NCBI GenBank assembly: GCA_963813725.1
Contig: CAWFAI010000017.1
Coordinates: 124,001-188,000 of the forward strand
Origin: VGBV01 sp963813725
GTDB taxonomy: Bacteria; Actinomycetota; Thermoleophilia; Solirubrobacterales; 70-9
Direction: 5' to 3'
Length of the DNA stretch: 64,000 nt
Program-made: the position numbers and the translations under genes
Notes under the pieces: generated by a model
Told to the model about the DNA's origin: nothing
Databases searched by the model: none
The model's input: the letters and a program-made list of their open reading frames with translations, nothing else
Part shown: positions 44,422 through 54,052 of the stretch, piece by piece
Layout: each line of letters begins with the position of its first letter
Position numbering within the stretch: the stretch's first letter is position 1

Positions 44422-45470
44422 ATCCAGCCCTGCTCGGTGGCCATGAGGACGGCCTGCGCGCGGTCGACCGCTCCGAGCTTGCCGTAGACGTTGTGCAGGT
44501 GGCTCCGCACGGTGCTGGCCGACAGCTCCAGCTCCTGCGCGATCTGCTTGTAGACCTTGCCCTCGGCGAGGCGGCGGAGCACGTCGAGCTCGCGCGAGGA
44601 GAGCGGGCAGGGGCCGCTCGCACGCCGGCGGGCGCCGACGCCCTGGGGAAGCTCGTAGAGGACCCGGCGCAGCCCCGCCTCGCCGAGCCCGCAGGCCTCG
44701 GCGGCGTCGGTCATGGCGGTGACGCTGACCGGCGAGTCCTCCATGTAGGCCACGACCATGTCGCCGGTGCGGATGATCGCCGCGGCGCCGTCGGCCTGCT
44801 GGGAGTGGTGGCGCTCGACCGACTCGGCGATGCGGGAGGCCACGCCCCAGCGCCGGGCCAGGACCCCGCCCACGAGGGCGTGGTCGATGCCCAGATCGCG
44901 CCGCTCGGCGTCGATGCGGTCGTCCGGGGTGCCCCCGTGGCGGTCGAACCGCTCGGCGTAACCGGGATGAAGCCGGGCGAGCGCCGGGCGGCCGATGTCG
45001 TGCAGGACGGCGGCAAGGGCCAGCTCATCGCGTTCGGTGTAGCCGACCATCTCGGCGATCCGGTCAGACGTCCGCTGCACCGCCAGCGCGTGGATGCGGA
45101 AGCGGTCGGGGCGCAGGGCGAGCTGCGCGTCCCCGTTGAACATGTCGTAGGTGGGTGCGGAGCGCAGGATCGCCTCGACCGCGCCTGGGCCCAGGCGCTC
45201 GACGGCGTCGGGGACGCTGCGGATGCGGCCCCCGCCCTGCAGCTGGCCGGCCGCGCGGATGATCGCGCAGGTGAGGCCGACGTCGGTCTCGGCGGTGGCC
45301 GCGACCTCATGAGGCGGTGCGCCGCGCGCGATCAGGTCCAGGGCGTGGTCTCGGGACTCGGTCAGCGCCGGCTGGCGCTCGGCCTCCTCGAAGGCGGCAG
45401 CCAGCACGCGCCCGCGGCCCTCGCCGCGGGCAGGTACCTGCGCAGTGCGTCTCGCCGCTGTGGCCGCCAT
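44418..45470 (-). CDS. HDOD/HD-domain protein with a C-terminal LuxR DNA-binding domain
   Basis: Start ATG 45470 (GTG 45488 is possible); about 350 residues. An HDOD-type helical domain (about 30-240) has DVGLTCAIIRAAGQLQGGG and VPDAVERLGPGAVEAILRS. An HD-like segment AAVLHDIGRPALARLHPGY follows, then HALVGGVLARRWGVASRI and VERHHSQQADGAAAII. The C-terminus is a complete LuxR/GerE helix-turn-helix (PLSSRELDVLRRLAEGKVYK, then ELSASTVRSHLHNVYGKLG). HDOD proteins usually lack a DNA-binding domain. The pairing suggests a one-component regulator sensing an internal signal. The short AT-rich stretch before it (45485-45510) may hold its promoter. Confidence 0.85.
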   Translation of the reverse strand: MAATAARRTAQVPARGEGRGRVLAAAFEEAERQPALTESRDHALDLIARGAPPHEVAATAETDVGLTCAIIRAAGQLQGGGRIRSVPDAVERLGPGAVEAILRSAPTYDMFNGDAQLALRPDRFRIHALAVQRTSDRIAEMVGYTERDELALAAVLHDIGRPALARLHPGYAERFDRHGGTPDDRIDAERRDLGIDHALVGGVLARRWGVASRIAESVERHHSQQADGAAAIIRTGDMVVAYMEDSPVSVTAMTDAAEACGLGEAGLRRVLYELPQGVGARRRASGPCPLSSRELDVLRRLAEGKVYKQIAQELELSASTVRSHLHNVYGKLGAVDRAQAVLMATEQGWI

Positions 45471-45510
45471 TACTCCACTAATCGGCACCCCACTATTAAT
45501 TGTTTAGCCC

Positions 45511-46899
45511 TTACGTCGAGGCGTTCCAATACACGTCCAGCGCACGCCCGATTCGTGCAATCGAGCGTTCCTTGCCGAGCACGGCGAGCGACTCGAAGAT
45601 GCCCGGCGAGACCGTGCCGCCGCTGATCGCCACGCGGATCGGCTGGTAGAGCTTTCCCGGCTTCAGGTCGTGCGCGGCCAGAACCGGCGCCAGCGAGGCC
45701 TCGATCTCGGCCGGCTCGAAGGGATCCGTGCCTCGCAGCGCCTCCAGCGCATCCTGCAGCGCCGGCCTGGCGCCGTCCACCATCACCTTCCTGGTGGCCT
45801 TGGGGTCGTATTCGGGCTCCTCGAACAGGAACTTGATCAGCGGCCAGACCTCGTTCAGCGTCTGAGCCTTCTCCTGCACGATCTCGCAGGCGGCCCGGAG
45901 CGCCTCGTCGGGCTCTCGGCCGAGGTGATTCGCCACAGCCTCGGTGTATGCGTCCGCAGGCATCTCGCGCATGAAGCGCCCGTTCAGCCAGCGCAGCTTC
46001 TGCTCGTCGAATATCGCCGAGGCCCGCCCCACGTCCTTCACGTCGAAGCGCGCGACCAGCTCGTCGGTGCTCATGATCGTGGTGTCGTCGTCGGTCCCCC
46101 AGCCCAGCAGCGCCAGGTAGTTGCGGACCGCCGCGGGCAGGTAGCCGCCTTCGCGCAGCTCCTGCACGCTGGCCGCGCCGTGCCGCTTGGAGAGCTTCTT
46201 GCCGTCGGGGCCGTGGAGCAGTGGCAGGTGGGCGTAGCGCGGCGGCTCCACCCCCAGCGCCTCCATCACCAGCAGCTGCTTCGGGGTGTTCGAGAGGTGG
46301 TCGTCGCCGCGGATCACGTCGGTGATCCCCATCTCCGCGTCGTCGACGGCGACCGCGAAGTTGTAGAGCACCGAGCCGTCGCCCCGGGCGATCACGAAGT
46401 CGTCGGCGGCCGAGTTCGGGAAGCGGACCTCGCCGCGGATCAGGTCTTGCACAACCGTGTCGCCCTCGTCGGGGACGTGCAGCCGCACGGCCGCGGTCGG
46501 GTCCTCGCTCGGCAGCCCGCGATAGCCCTTCTCCTTCCCGTGCTGCTCCTTCCACGCCTTCACGTCGTCGCCGGTGGCCGGGTCGCGGTAGGCGGCGCCG
46601 CTCTGAAGCAGGCGCTCGATCGCCTCGCGGTGGCGCTCGGCCCGCTCGAACTGGCTCGCGGGGCCCTCGTCCCAGTCCAGCTCGAGCCACCGCAACGCGT
46701 CCAGGATCTGCTCGACGTTCTCCGGAGTCGAGCGCTCGCGGTCGGTGTCCTCGATCCGCAACACCAGCTCGCCGCCGTCGTGGCGGGCCTGCAGCCAGTT
46801 GTACAGTGCCGTCCGCGCTCCGCCGATGTGGAGCGCCCCCGTCGGCGACGGGGCGAACCTCACTCTGACTGGCGATTTCGGATTCGAGCCCTCATCCAT
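45511..46899 (-). CDS. gltX: Glutamyl-tRNA synthetase
   Basis: This class I synthetase charges tRNA(Glu) (and tRNA(Gln) for the GatCAB pathway also encoded here). The HIGH motif is in RFAPSPTGALHIGGARTALY (residue 14 on) and the KMSKS equivalent is KKLSKRHGAASV (about 240). RIEDTDRERSTPENVEQIL and YNFAVAVDDAEMGITDVIRG are also typical. About 462 residues. The ATG at 46899 is the only sensible start before the conserved N-terminus. It overlaps the start codon of the divergent nfo within CATG. The open frame to 47007 lies entirely antisense to nfo. Confidence 0.96.
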   Translation of the reverse strand: MDEGSNPKSPVRVRFAPSPTGALHIGGARTALYNWLQARHDGGELVLRIEDTDRERSTPENVEQILDALRWLELDWDEGPASQFERAERHREAIERLLQSGAAYRDPATGDDVKAWKEQHGKEKGYRGLPSEDPTAAVRLHVPDEGDTVVQDLIRGEVRFPNSAADDFVIARGDGSVLYNFAVAVDDAEMGITDVIRGDDHLSNTPKQLLVMEALGVEPPRYAHLPLLHGPDGKKLSKRHGAASVQELREGGYLPAAVRNYLALLGWGTDDDTTIMSTDELVARFDVKDVGRASAIFDEQKLRWLNGRFMREMPADAYTEAVANHLGREPDEALRAACEIVQEKAQTLNEVWPLIKFLFEEPEYDPKATRKVMVDGARPALQDALEALRGTDPFEPAEIEASLAPVLAAHDLKPGKLYQPIRVAISGGTVSPGIFESLAVLGKERSIARIGRALDVYWNAST

Positions 46900-47758
46900 G
46901 CTGATCGGCGCCCATGTTTCCACAGGGGGTGGCCTGCTCAACGTGCTCGAGCGAGCGAAGGACACGCGCTCGGACGCGATCCAGATCTTCAACCAGAGCC
47001 CGCGCATGTGGCGGCCGACGAGGTACGCCGACGAGGATTTCGCCGCCTTCCGGGAGGGAATGGAGAAGTCGCGACTTCAGGCCGTGATGATCCACATGAT
47101 CTACCTGATCAACCCGGCGACCAAGGACAAGGAGATGCGGAAGAAGAGCCTCGCCTCGCTCACCCACGCCCTCCGCGTCGGCGAGGGAATCGGCGCGATC
47201 GGGGTCGTCGTCCACCCGGGGGCGCTCAAGGAGGACACCCGCTCGAACGCGAAGAAGCGCGCGATAAAGCTGCTCACCGAAGCGCTCGCCGAGACCGAGT
47301 CCTGCCCGATCCTCTACGAGAACACGGCCGGCTCGCCCCAGCTCCTGGGCCGCGACTTCGACGAGACCGCCGAGCTGATCGAGAAGACCGGCGGGCCCAA
47401 GCGCCTCGGCCTCTGCATCGACTCCTGCCACCTGCACGCGACCGGGTATGACGTCCGCACCCCCGAGGGCGTGGCCGAGATCGCCGACGAGATCGACGCC
47501 AAGATCGGGCTCGAGCAGCTGAAGGCCATCCACCTGAACGACTCCCGCGACGAGCGCGGCTCCAACCGCGACCGCCACGCCGCGATCGGCAAGGGCGAGA
47601 TCGGCCGCAAGGGCTTCCGCGCCTTCCTCTCGGAGCCCCGCTTCCAGGGGCTGCCCGCGGTCTCGGAGACGCCGGGTCTCGCCGGCAAGGGCCCAGACCG
47701 CAAGGAGGTGCAGCTGATGCGCCAGCTGCGCCGCGAGGGGATCAAGGCCCGCTCGTGA
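46898..47758 (+). CDS. nfo: Endonuclease IV (AP endonuclease)
   Basis: Nfo is a TIM-barrel Zn enzyme that cuts at abasic sites in base-excision repair. The 286-residue protein starts MLIGAHVSTGGGLLNVLERA, the canonical Nfo beginning. Metal and active-site segments are VVVHPGALKED, ILYENTAGSPQLLG, LCIDSCHLHATGYDV, AIHLNDSRDERGSNRDRHAA and AVSETPGLAGKGPD. The ATG at 46898 shares two bases with the gltX start on the opposite strand. The end overlaps the following membrane-protein gene by four bases (GTGA). Confidence 0.95.
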   Translation: MLIGAHVSTGGGLLNVLERAKDTRSDAIQIFNQSPRMWRPTRYADEDFAAFREGMEKSRLQAVMIHMIYLINPATKDKEMRKKSLASLTHALRVGEGIGAIGVVVHPGALKEDTRSNAKKRAIKLLTEALAETESCPILYENTAGSPQLLGRDFDETAELIEKTGGPKRLGLCIDSCHLHATGYDVRTPEGVAEIADEIDAKIGLEQLKAIHLNDSRDERGSNRDRHAAIGKGEIGRKGFRAFLSEPRFQGLPAVSETPGLAGKGPDRKEVQLMRQLRREGIKARS

Positions 47759-48201
47759 GCGACGAGCCCGCAGCGGCCGGGGGCCACAGGCTCGAGCGCA
47801 TCGCCCTGCTGGCGGGCTCGGCCCTGGCCTCGATCAACATCTGGACCGGGGCGCCCCTGTTCGCCGTCTGGGTGGGCTCCCGGATCCAGGCCGCCCAGGA
47901 CCGCCTCAGCATGACCGCCCTGCTCGCCGTGGTCGCCACGCTGGCGGTGATGGTGTTCCTCCTCGCCTGGCTGCTCGCCTACTTCAACGGCCGCTACGAC
48001 GAGGTGACCGGACGCCCCCAGAAGGCCCGCTACACCTCCCCCTGGCTGCGCAGCATGCGCGGCGAGCGCGAGGAGGACATCCGCCGCGAGGTCGGCATCA
48101 GCGGCGTCGAGCGCGTCGTCATCCTCGCCGTCGTCGCAGCCGTCCTCGCCTTCGAGGTCTGGTTCTTCTTCTTCGCCGGCAGCTCCCTGCCGAACGCCTA
48201 G
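47755..48201 (+). CDS. Three-helix membrane protein of unknown function
   Basis: The 148-residue product from GTG 47755 has hydrophobic helices at about 15-40, 55-80 and 122-142. A cytoplasmic-looking basic middle lies between them (NGRYDEVTGRPQKARYTSPW, then MRGEREEDIRREVG). The last helix is strongly aromatic (AFEVWFFFFAG). It is coupled to nfo by a four-base overlap, which may only reflect compact packing. No family is recognised. Confidence 0.68.
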   Translation: MSDEPAAAGGHRLERIALLAGSALASINIWTGAPLFAVWVGSRIQAAQDRLSMTALLAVVATLAVMVFLLAWLLAYFNGRYDEVTGRPQKARYTSPWLRSMRGEREEDIRREVGISGVERVVILAVVAAVLAFEVWFFFFAGSSLPNA

Positions 48202-48208
48202 GTATCAG

Positions 48209-48736
48209 TCACTCAGCTCGGGTGCCATCGGTCGGGGCTTCGGCGGGGTGGGGTTCGTCGCGAACCCCTGCTCGGCTTGCGGCTGTGGCCTTTCGGCCGG
48301 CGGCAGGAACGAGGCTCGTCACCTCGCCGAGGCCGACGGGCGGCATGTTGTTGTAGACGCATTCGTAGCTGCCGGCGGCGATCAGGAAGGTCTCGTGCCA
48401 GATGCCGACGTCGCCGTTCGATCCGATTCGCTTGTTGAACGCGACCCAGGCGGGCCAGTGGGCGGCATCGCGGTTGCGTGCGTAGGCCTCGAGCTGATCG
48501 AAGGAGCGCCAGTACTGGACCAGCATCGGCCGCCGAGGGCTGCCCATGTATTGGCGGGCGCCGAGAAACCCTGATTCGGGGCTGTCCTCGAGCTCGCGCA
48601 GCATGCGTGGCATCGCGAAGAACACGGGCAGCCATTTCCACGGCTTCCAGAGCCTGTTGATGCGCATGCCGATCAGGAAGACGACGAAATCGCCTTCGAT
48701 CTCTGCCGTCACCCGCTTATTGATCAGCTCAGCCAT
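48209..48736 (-). CDS. DUF4188-type protein (haem-monooxygenase-like fold)
   Basis: The 175-residue protein begins MAELINKRVTAEIEGDFVVF and continues LIGMRINRLWKPWKWLPVFF. It includes ESGFLGARQYMGSPRRPMLV, QYWRSFDQLEAYARNRDAAH and GIWHETFLIAAGSYECVYNN. This is the DUF4188 pattern, related to dimeric alpha-beta barrel monooxygenases and aldoxime dehydratase-associated proteins. The biochemical role is unassigned. A disordered Ala/Pro-rich tail ends it. It is convergent with the preceding membrane-protein gene, with seven bases between. Confidence 0.75.
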   Translation of the reverse strand: MAELINKRVTAEIEGDFVVFLIGMRINRLWKPWKWLPVFFAMPRMLRELEDSPESGFLGARQYMGSPRRPMLVQYWRSFDQLEAYARNRDAAHWPAWVAFNKRIGSNGDVGIWHETFLIAAGSYECVYNNMPPVGLGEVTSLVPAAGRKATAASRAGVRDEPHPAEAPTDGTRAE

Positions 48737-48830
48737 GGCAACTCGCCGGTGGCCTCATTATCCAACCTCACCGGCATGCCGCGGGAGATAGGGCGGCACC
48801 CGACCCCGCCCGTCCCTAGCGCGGTAACCG

Positions 48831-49238
48831 CTAGCCGATCGCGTTGCGCAGGTCGAAGGCGCGGATCGCCTCGGGGCTGGTGTCCGAGCAGTCGAAGAAC
48901 TTGCGGTTGACGCACTCGTAAGCGGGGCCGTCGCCCTCGTAGGCCCGCTCGACCGTGAACTGGCACTGGGGCAACGCCTCGCCGGTCATCTTGATGCCGC
49001 CGAAGCCTCCGCGGCCCCCGTCGGCGAGCAGGAAGAGGTCGAGATTGATCTCGCCGCCGAAGACCTTGTTGACGCAGCCGATGAAGCGGCCGCCGGTGAC
49101 CGCGTCCTCATAGGTGTAGAGGTAGCGGCAGCCCATCTCGATGCACCCGGCGGGGTCGATCAGCTTGTCGCAGAAGGACCGGCACTCGCGACACTCGCCG
49201 GCGCTGCGGGTCTTCTGGGGTGACTGCCTCAGCGGCAC
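48831..49238 (-). CDS. Cysteine-rich small protein of unknown function
   Basis: The 135-residue protein has nine cysteines. The first cluster is GECRECRSFCDKLID, then AGCIEMGCRYLYTYED and FIGCVNKVFGGEINLDLF, with a second cluster in QCQFTVERAYEG, YECVNRKFFDCSDTSPEAIR. No signal peptide is evident, so a metal-binding (Zn or Fe-S) protein is more likely than a disulfide-rich secreted one. I do not recognise a family. The Arg/Lys- and Ser-containing first 14 residues look disordered. It is followed 119 bases downstream by the stop of dnaE on the same strand. Confidence 0.62.
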   Translation of the reverse strand: MPLRQSPQKTRSAGECRECRSFCDKLIDPAGCIEMGCRYLYTYEDAVTGGRFIGCVNKVFGGEINLDLFLLADGGRGGFGGIKMTGEALPQCQFTVERAYEGDGPAYECVNRKFFDCSDTSPEAIRAFDLRNAIG

Positions 49239-49357
49239 ACCGTGAGTCTATGCCTGGCGCGGACGCTGTCCAGGCGGGTTTTCGGGCGCCCCTTGTGCTC
49301 TGGAGCGCGCTGTGGTAGTCGGCGGACGCGTGTCGGGGGCCGGGGCCTCGGCGCGGG

Positions 49358-52300
49358 TCAGGCGGCGCGGGCGCTGGAGCCGAGCAGCGCGTCCAGCTCG
49401 GCGCGGAGCGCGGCGGAGGGACGGACTCGGTATTCGTCGCCGAAGCGCAGGCGGCGCGTGCCCTCGCGAGTCTCCATCTCCAGCGTCACCTCGGCGTCGC
49501 CCGGGAAGTGCTCGAACACGGCCTTCAGGTCGTCCACCAGCGATGCGCCGAACTCTCCGGCGTGGATCCGCAGCACGATCGGCTTGGGGGCGCGGGCCTG
49601 GCGCGCCCGGGCGACCTCGTCGGCCGAGGGCTCGAAGCGCTCCAGCTCCTGCGCGACGAGCTTGGTCTGCCCGCGCTCCTGGTGGTCGAGGCGTCCCCTG
49701 ATGAGCACGATGCTGTCGACCCCCAGCCACTCCACCGACTCGGTGTAGGACTTGCCCAGGACCAGCGTGTCCACCTGGCCCTCCACGTCGTCCAGCGTGA
49801 GGAAGGCCATCGGGTCACCGCGCTTGGTCTTGTGGCGCTTGAACTCGGTGACGATGCCTCCGACGGTGACGATCGAGCCGTCCTGCTTGCCGTCCAGCTC
49901 GGAGAGCGGGCAGTCGACCCTGCCGCGCAGCGCGTCGCGGACCTCGGCCAGCGGGTGGGATGAGAGGAAGGTCCCCAGCGTCTCCTTCTCCAGCCGCAGC
50001 AGCTCGCGCTGGTCGTACTCGTCGAGGCCGACGGGCGGGTGCTGGGCCCTCCCCGCGCCGGGCTCCTCGGAGCCGCCGCCGCCGAGATCGAAGATCGAGC
50101 CCTGGCCCAGCCGGGAGTCCTCCTGTGCCTTCTGGCCGGCGGCCGTCGCCATCGGCAGCGCGTCCAGCATGCCCCGCCGGGAGGCGCCGGTCGAATCGAG
50201 CGCGCCGCATTTGACCAGGCACTCGACGGCCCGCTTGTTGACGGCGCGGGTGTCCACGCGCTCGCAGAAGTCATACAGGGACGTGAAGTCGCCCCCCTCC
50301 GAGCGTGCGTCGAGGATCGCCTGCACCGCCGCGTGGCCGACGTTCTTGACGGCGTCGAGGCCGAAGCGGATGCTGTTGCCGGAGACGACGAAGCCGTGGT
50401 CGGAGGCGTTGACGTCGGGCGGCAGCACCTTGATCCCCATCTCGTCGCAGCGGTTGACGAAGAACGGGACCTTGTCCTTGGTCCTCATCACGGTCGAGAT
50501 CAGCGCCGCCATGTACTCGGCCGGGTAGTTGGCCCGCAGCCAGGCCGTTCGGTAGGCGATCAGCGCGTAGCAGGCCGCGTGGCTGCGGTTGAAGGAGTAG
50601 TCGGCGGCCGCCTCCATCAGCGACCAGAGGTCCCCGGCGACGCGTTTGTCGGTGTCCGAAGCGCCCAGGCCTTCCAGGAACTTGTCTTTCATCGTCGCCA
50701 TCAGGTCCCGCTTCTTCTTTCCGACCGCCTTGCGCAGGTCGTCCGCCTCGGCCGGGCTGAAGCCGGACATCTGCTTCGCGATCTCCATCAGCTGCTCCTG
50801 GTAGATGACGCAGCCGTAGGTGGACTCGGTGATCGGGCGCATCCGCGGGTCCGGGTAGCGGATCGAGGAGGGGTCGCGCTTGCCGCGCGCGTACTGGTCG
50901 ATGTAGTTCATGGCACCCGGCCGGTAGAGGGAGACGAGCGCCACCAGGTCCTGGAACTCGGTCGGCCGCACCTTGCGCAGGGCGTCGCGCATCCCATCGG
51001 ACTCGAACTGGAAGACGCCGATCGAGTCACCGCGCGAGAGCATCTCGTAGGTGGCCGGGTCATCCAGCGGGATGTCCTTGATCGCGATCCCCTCGCCCCG
51101 CGAGCGCTCGACGATTTCGACCGCGTCCTCGATCACGTCGAGGTTGCGCAGGCCGAGGAAGTCCATCTTCAGCAGCCCGATCTGCTCGATCGGCCCCATC
51201 GAGTACTGGGTGACCATCTTGTACGCGCGCTCTGCCCGGCCCGCGCCGTTGCCGTTCCCCCCGTTTGCTGCGGTCTCCCCCGCGCCGGCGCTGCGGTCCT
51301 CGGCCAGCTGCAGCGGCACGATCTCCTGCAGCGGGCGGTCGGAGATCACCACGGCGGCGGCGTGGATCGAGTTGTTGCGGACGATCCCCTCCAACCCCTT
51401 GGCGACGTCGATGATCTTCTTGGCGTCGGGCTCGGAGTCGTAGGTGCGGCGCAGCTCCTGGCCGCCCTTCAGGCACTCAGCGAAGCTGGGGCTGCGGCCC
51501 ATGATCGGCTCGGGGATCTGCTTGGCGAGCCGGTCGCCCGCTGCGTAGTCGTAGCCCAGCACGCGCGCCGCGTCCCGCGTCGCCGCGCGCGGGGCCATCT
51601 TGCCGAAGGTGATGATCTGCGCCACGCACTCGCGGCCGTACTTGTCCTGGACGTATCGGATCACCTGCTCGCGCCCTCGCACCGAGAAGTCGATGTCGAT
51701 GTCGGGCATCGACTTGCGCCCGGGGTTGAGGAAGCGCTCGAACAGCAGATCGTTGGCGATCGGGTCGATGTCCGTGATGTTGAGCGCGTAGGAGACGATC
51801 GAGCCCGCGGCCGAGCCACGGCCCGGGCCCACCGCGATCCCGTTCTCCTTCGCGTACTTGACGAAATCCCAGACGATCAGGAAGTAGGACTCGAAGCCCA
51901 TCTTCGAGATCACGCCGAGCTCGAACTCGAGCCGCTCCCGGGCCTCGGCCGGGACCGGGTCGCCGTAGCGAGCCGCAAGCCCCTCGCTCGCCAGCTCGCG
52001 CAGCATCTGCTTGGGATCAGTCCCCTCCGGGGTCTCGTAGCGGGGCAGCAGCAGCTTGTCCAGCTCCATCTCGACCTCGCAGCGCTCGGCGATCTCGAGG
52101 GTCGTTCGGGATCGCCTCTGGCCACTCGGCGAAGTCGGCCGCCATCTCCTCGGGGCTCTTGAGGAAGAACTCGTTGGTGTCGAAGCTCAGCTTCGGGTCT
52201 GCGACGGTGGACTTCGTCTGCACGCACAGCAGCGCCGCGTGGTTGTCGTAGTCCTCGCGCCGCAGGTAGTGCACGTCGGCCGTCCCCACCAGCGGGCGGC

Positions 52301-52940
52301 CGAGCTCCCGCGCCACCTTGACGATGCCCTCGTTCGCCTTGTCCTGCTCGGCGATGCCGTTGCGCTGCAGCTCGAAGTAGACCTGCTCGGCGCCGAAGAC
52401 GTTGACCAGGTCGTCGATGTGAGCGCGGGCGTCCTCGGGGCGGTCCTCGACGATGCGCCGGCAGAAGCGCGACTGCAGGCAGCCGGTCAGGGCCAGGATC
52501 CCCTCGGAGTGTCGCGAGAGCAGCTCCATGTCCAGGTTCGCCTTCCCTCGCGAGAAGCCCTCGAGGAACCCGGCCGAGCTCAGCATCGCCAGGTTTCTGA
52601 AGCCCTGGTCGCTCTGGGCCAGCAGGGTCAGGTGGTTGCGCTCGTAGCGGGGCTGGGCCGCGATCGCGTTGCGGTCGTCGACCAGATAGGCCTCCATGCC
52701 GATGATCGGCTTGATCCCGTTGTCCCTGCATGCCTGGTAGTGCTCGACCGCCCCGTTCATCACCCCGTGATCGGTCAGCCCCAGCGCCGGCATCCCCAGC
52801 TCGGCCGCCCGCTCGGCCAGCGACATCCGCCCCTCGAGCTGGCCCTTCTTGTTCTTCTTGCGCGGGCTCAGCTTGCAGGCGCCGTCGAGCAGCGAGTACT
52901 CGCTGTGGACGTGAAGGTGGACCGCTCCCGGGCTGCTCAC
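49358..52940 (-). CDS. dnaE: DNA polymerase III alpha subunit (one-base frameshift)
   Basis: This is the replicative polymerase of about 1193 residues once one base is removed. The GTG at 52940 is followed by the PHP domain (AVHLHVHSEYSLLDGACK, then GLTDHGVMNGAVEHYQAC). Near 52103-52110 the frame changes: EAIPN ends one frame and TTLEIAERCEVEMELDK continues in the next. Deleting a single A aligns it in length with the E. coli segment. The palm has VGPGRGSAAGSIVSYAL and the catalytic aspartates in PDIDIDFSVRGREQVI. The fingers (YSFNRSHAACYALIAYRTAW), the HhH region and an OB-fold (VTVGGIVTEFKRHKTKRG) follow. The essential role makes true inactivation unlikely. Confidence 0.93.
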
Positions 52941-53023
52941 CCATCCATCCTTCCAAGCGAGGCAGATGCCACGGCCCGCTTTCTGCGCATGTTCCGCGCA
53001 ACTTCGGGCAGGATTATCGGACG

Positions 53024-53458
53024 ATGATCTGGCTGCTGAGGCACGGCGAGGCGGAGGACGGCGAAGGCAAGCCCGACGCCGAGCGAGACCTGACCAAGAA
53101 GGGCGAGCGCCAGTCCCGTGAGGCGGGACTGGCGATGAAGGCGATGGGCGTGAAGCTCGACGTCTGCCTGGCGAGCCCGAAGGTGCGCGCAAGGCGCACG
53201 GCCGAGCTCGCCTGTGAGGCTCTGGGGGTGGAGGTGGAGCTGGACGAGCGGCTCGCGGGCGGTGACTTCGATCCGCTCGAGCTTGCGGCCGGCCGCGGCG
53301 AGGTCATGCTGGTCGGCCACGAACCGGACTTCTCACGGGCGATCGCGATCGTCACCGGCTCGCGGGTGAAGCTGAAGAAGGGCGGCCTCGCCGCACTCGA
53401 CGATCACCTCCTGCACGCGCTGCTGCGCCCCAAGGACCTGCGCGAGGCCGCCTCCTGA
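53024..53458 (+). CDS. sixA: Phosphohistidine phosphatase SixA family
   Basis: The 144-residue histidine-phosphatase-fold protein starts MIWLLRHGEAEDGEGKPDAE (catalytic RHG at residues 6-8). RDLTKKGERQSREAGLAM and the second-half VMLVGHEPDFSRAIAIV with the catalytic His follow. The small size and the RDLTxxGxRQ motif fit SixA, which dephosphorylates phosphohistidine on phosphotransfer proteins. It lacks the larger domain of phosphoglycerate mutases. It is divergent from dnaE; the open frame upstream of the ATG is a dnaE shadow. Confidence 0.88.
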   Translation: MIWLLRHGEAEDGEGKPDAERDLTKKGERQSREAGLAMKAMGVKLDVCLASPKVRARRTAELACEALGVEVELDERLAGGDFDPLELAAGRGEVMLVGHEPDFSRAIAIVTGSRVKLKKGGLAALDDHLLHALLRPKDLREAAS

Positions 53459-53473
53459 GCGACGGATGTCGGG

Positions 53474-53986
53474 CTAGGCCAGGCCCTCGGCCTCGTACTC
53501 GCGCAGGAAGCCCTCGAACAGGCGGCGGTGGCCCTGCTCGTCGTGGAGGATGGCGATCACCATGTCCTGGGTGACGTGGTCGACTCCGTCGGTGACCTCG
53601 ATCACCTTGGTGTAGTGCTCGATGGCGCCGGTCTCGGCCTCGATCACGCCGCGGACGATGTGGACGACGTCGGTCTGATGCTCGGGCGGCTGCAGGAAGC
53701 TCTGCTCGGCCGAGAACTCCTCGGAGCCCGGCACGACGCCGTAGAGCTCCTTGATCCGCTCGGCGAACTGCTTGGCGTGGCCCAGCTCCTCGGTGATGTC
53801 CGCCTCGAGGGACTCCTTGATCTCCTGGGCGCGGACGCCGTCGGGGTTGACCGAGTTCGCGATGTAGCTCATCACGGTCTCGATCTCCATCCAGTACGCC
53901 TTCTTCAGCAGCTCGACGATCTCCTCGCGCTTGGCGGACTGATCGTCGCCCAGGATGCCCTCGGAAGCCTTAGCAGCGGTCGCCAT
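53474..53986 (-). CDS. Ferritin-like di-iron protein (bacterioferritin-type)
   Basis: From the ATG at 53986 the 170-residue protein is an all-helical four-helix bundle. Carboxylate/His ligands are at the expected spacing: EIETVMSYIANS, DITEELGHAKQFAERI (ExxH), GVIEAETGAIEHYTKVI and AILHDEQGHRRLFEGFL (ExxH). It belongs to the ferritin-like superfamily and probably oxidises or stores iron; it lacks the haem Met region of classical bacterioferritin that I could recognise. Ribosome site GAAAGGGGC before the ATG is moderate. A start at 54016 is possible but less supported. Confidence 0.83.
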   Translation of the reverse strand: MATAAKASEGILGDDQSAKREEIVELLKKAYWMEIETVMSYIANSVNPDGVRAQEIKESLEADITEELGHAKQFAERIKELYGVVPGSEEFSAEQSFLQPPEHQTDVVHIVRGVIEAETGAIEHYTKVIEVTDGVDHVTQDMVIAILHDEQGHRRLFEGFLREYEAEGLA

Positions 53987-54052
53987 CGTGCCCCTTTCAG
54001 CTCGGTCGCTTGACAACTGCGGTGCTACCCAAGGTAGCGCCGCCGATAAACG

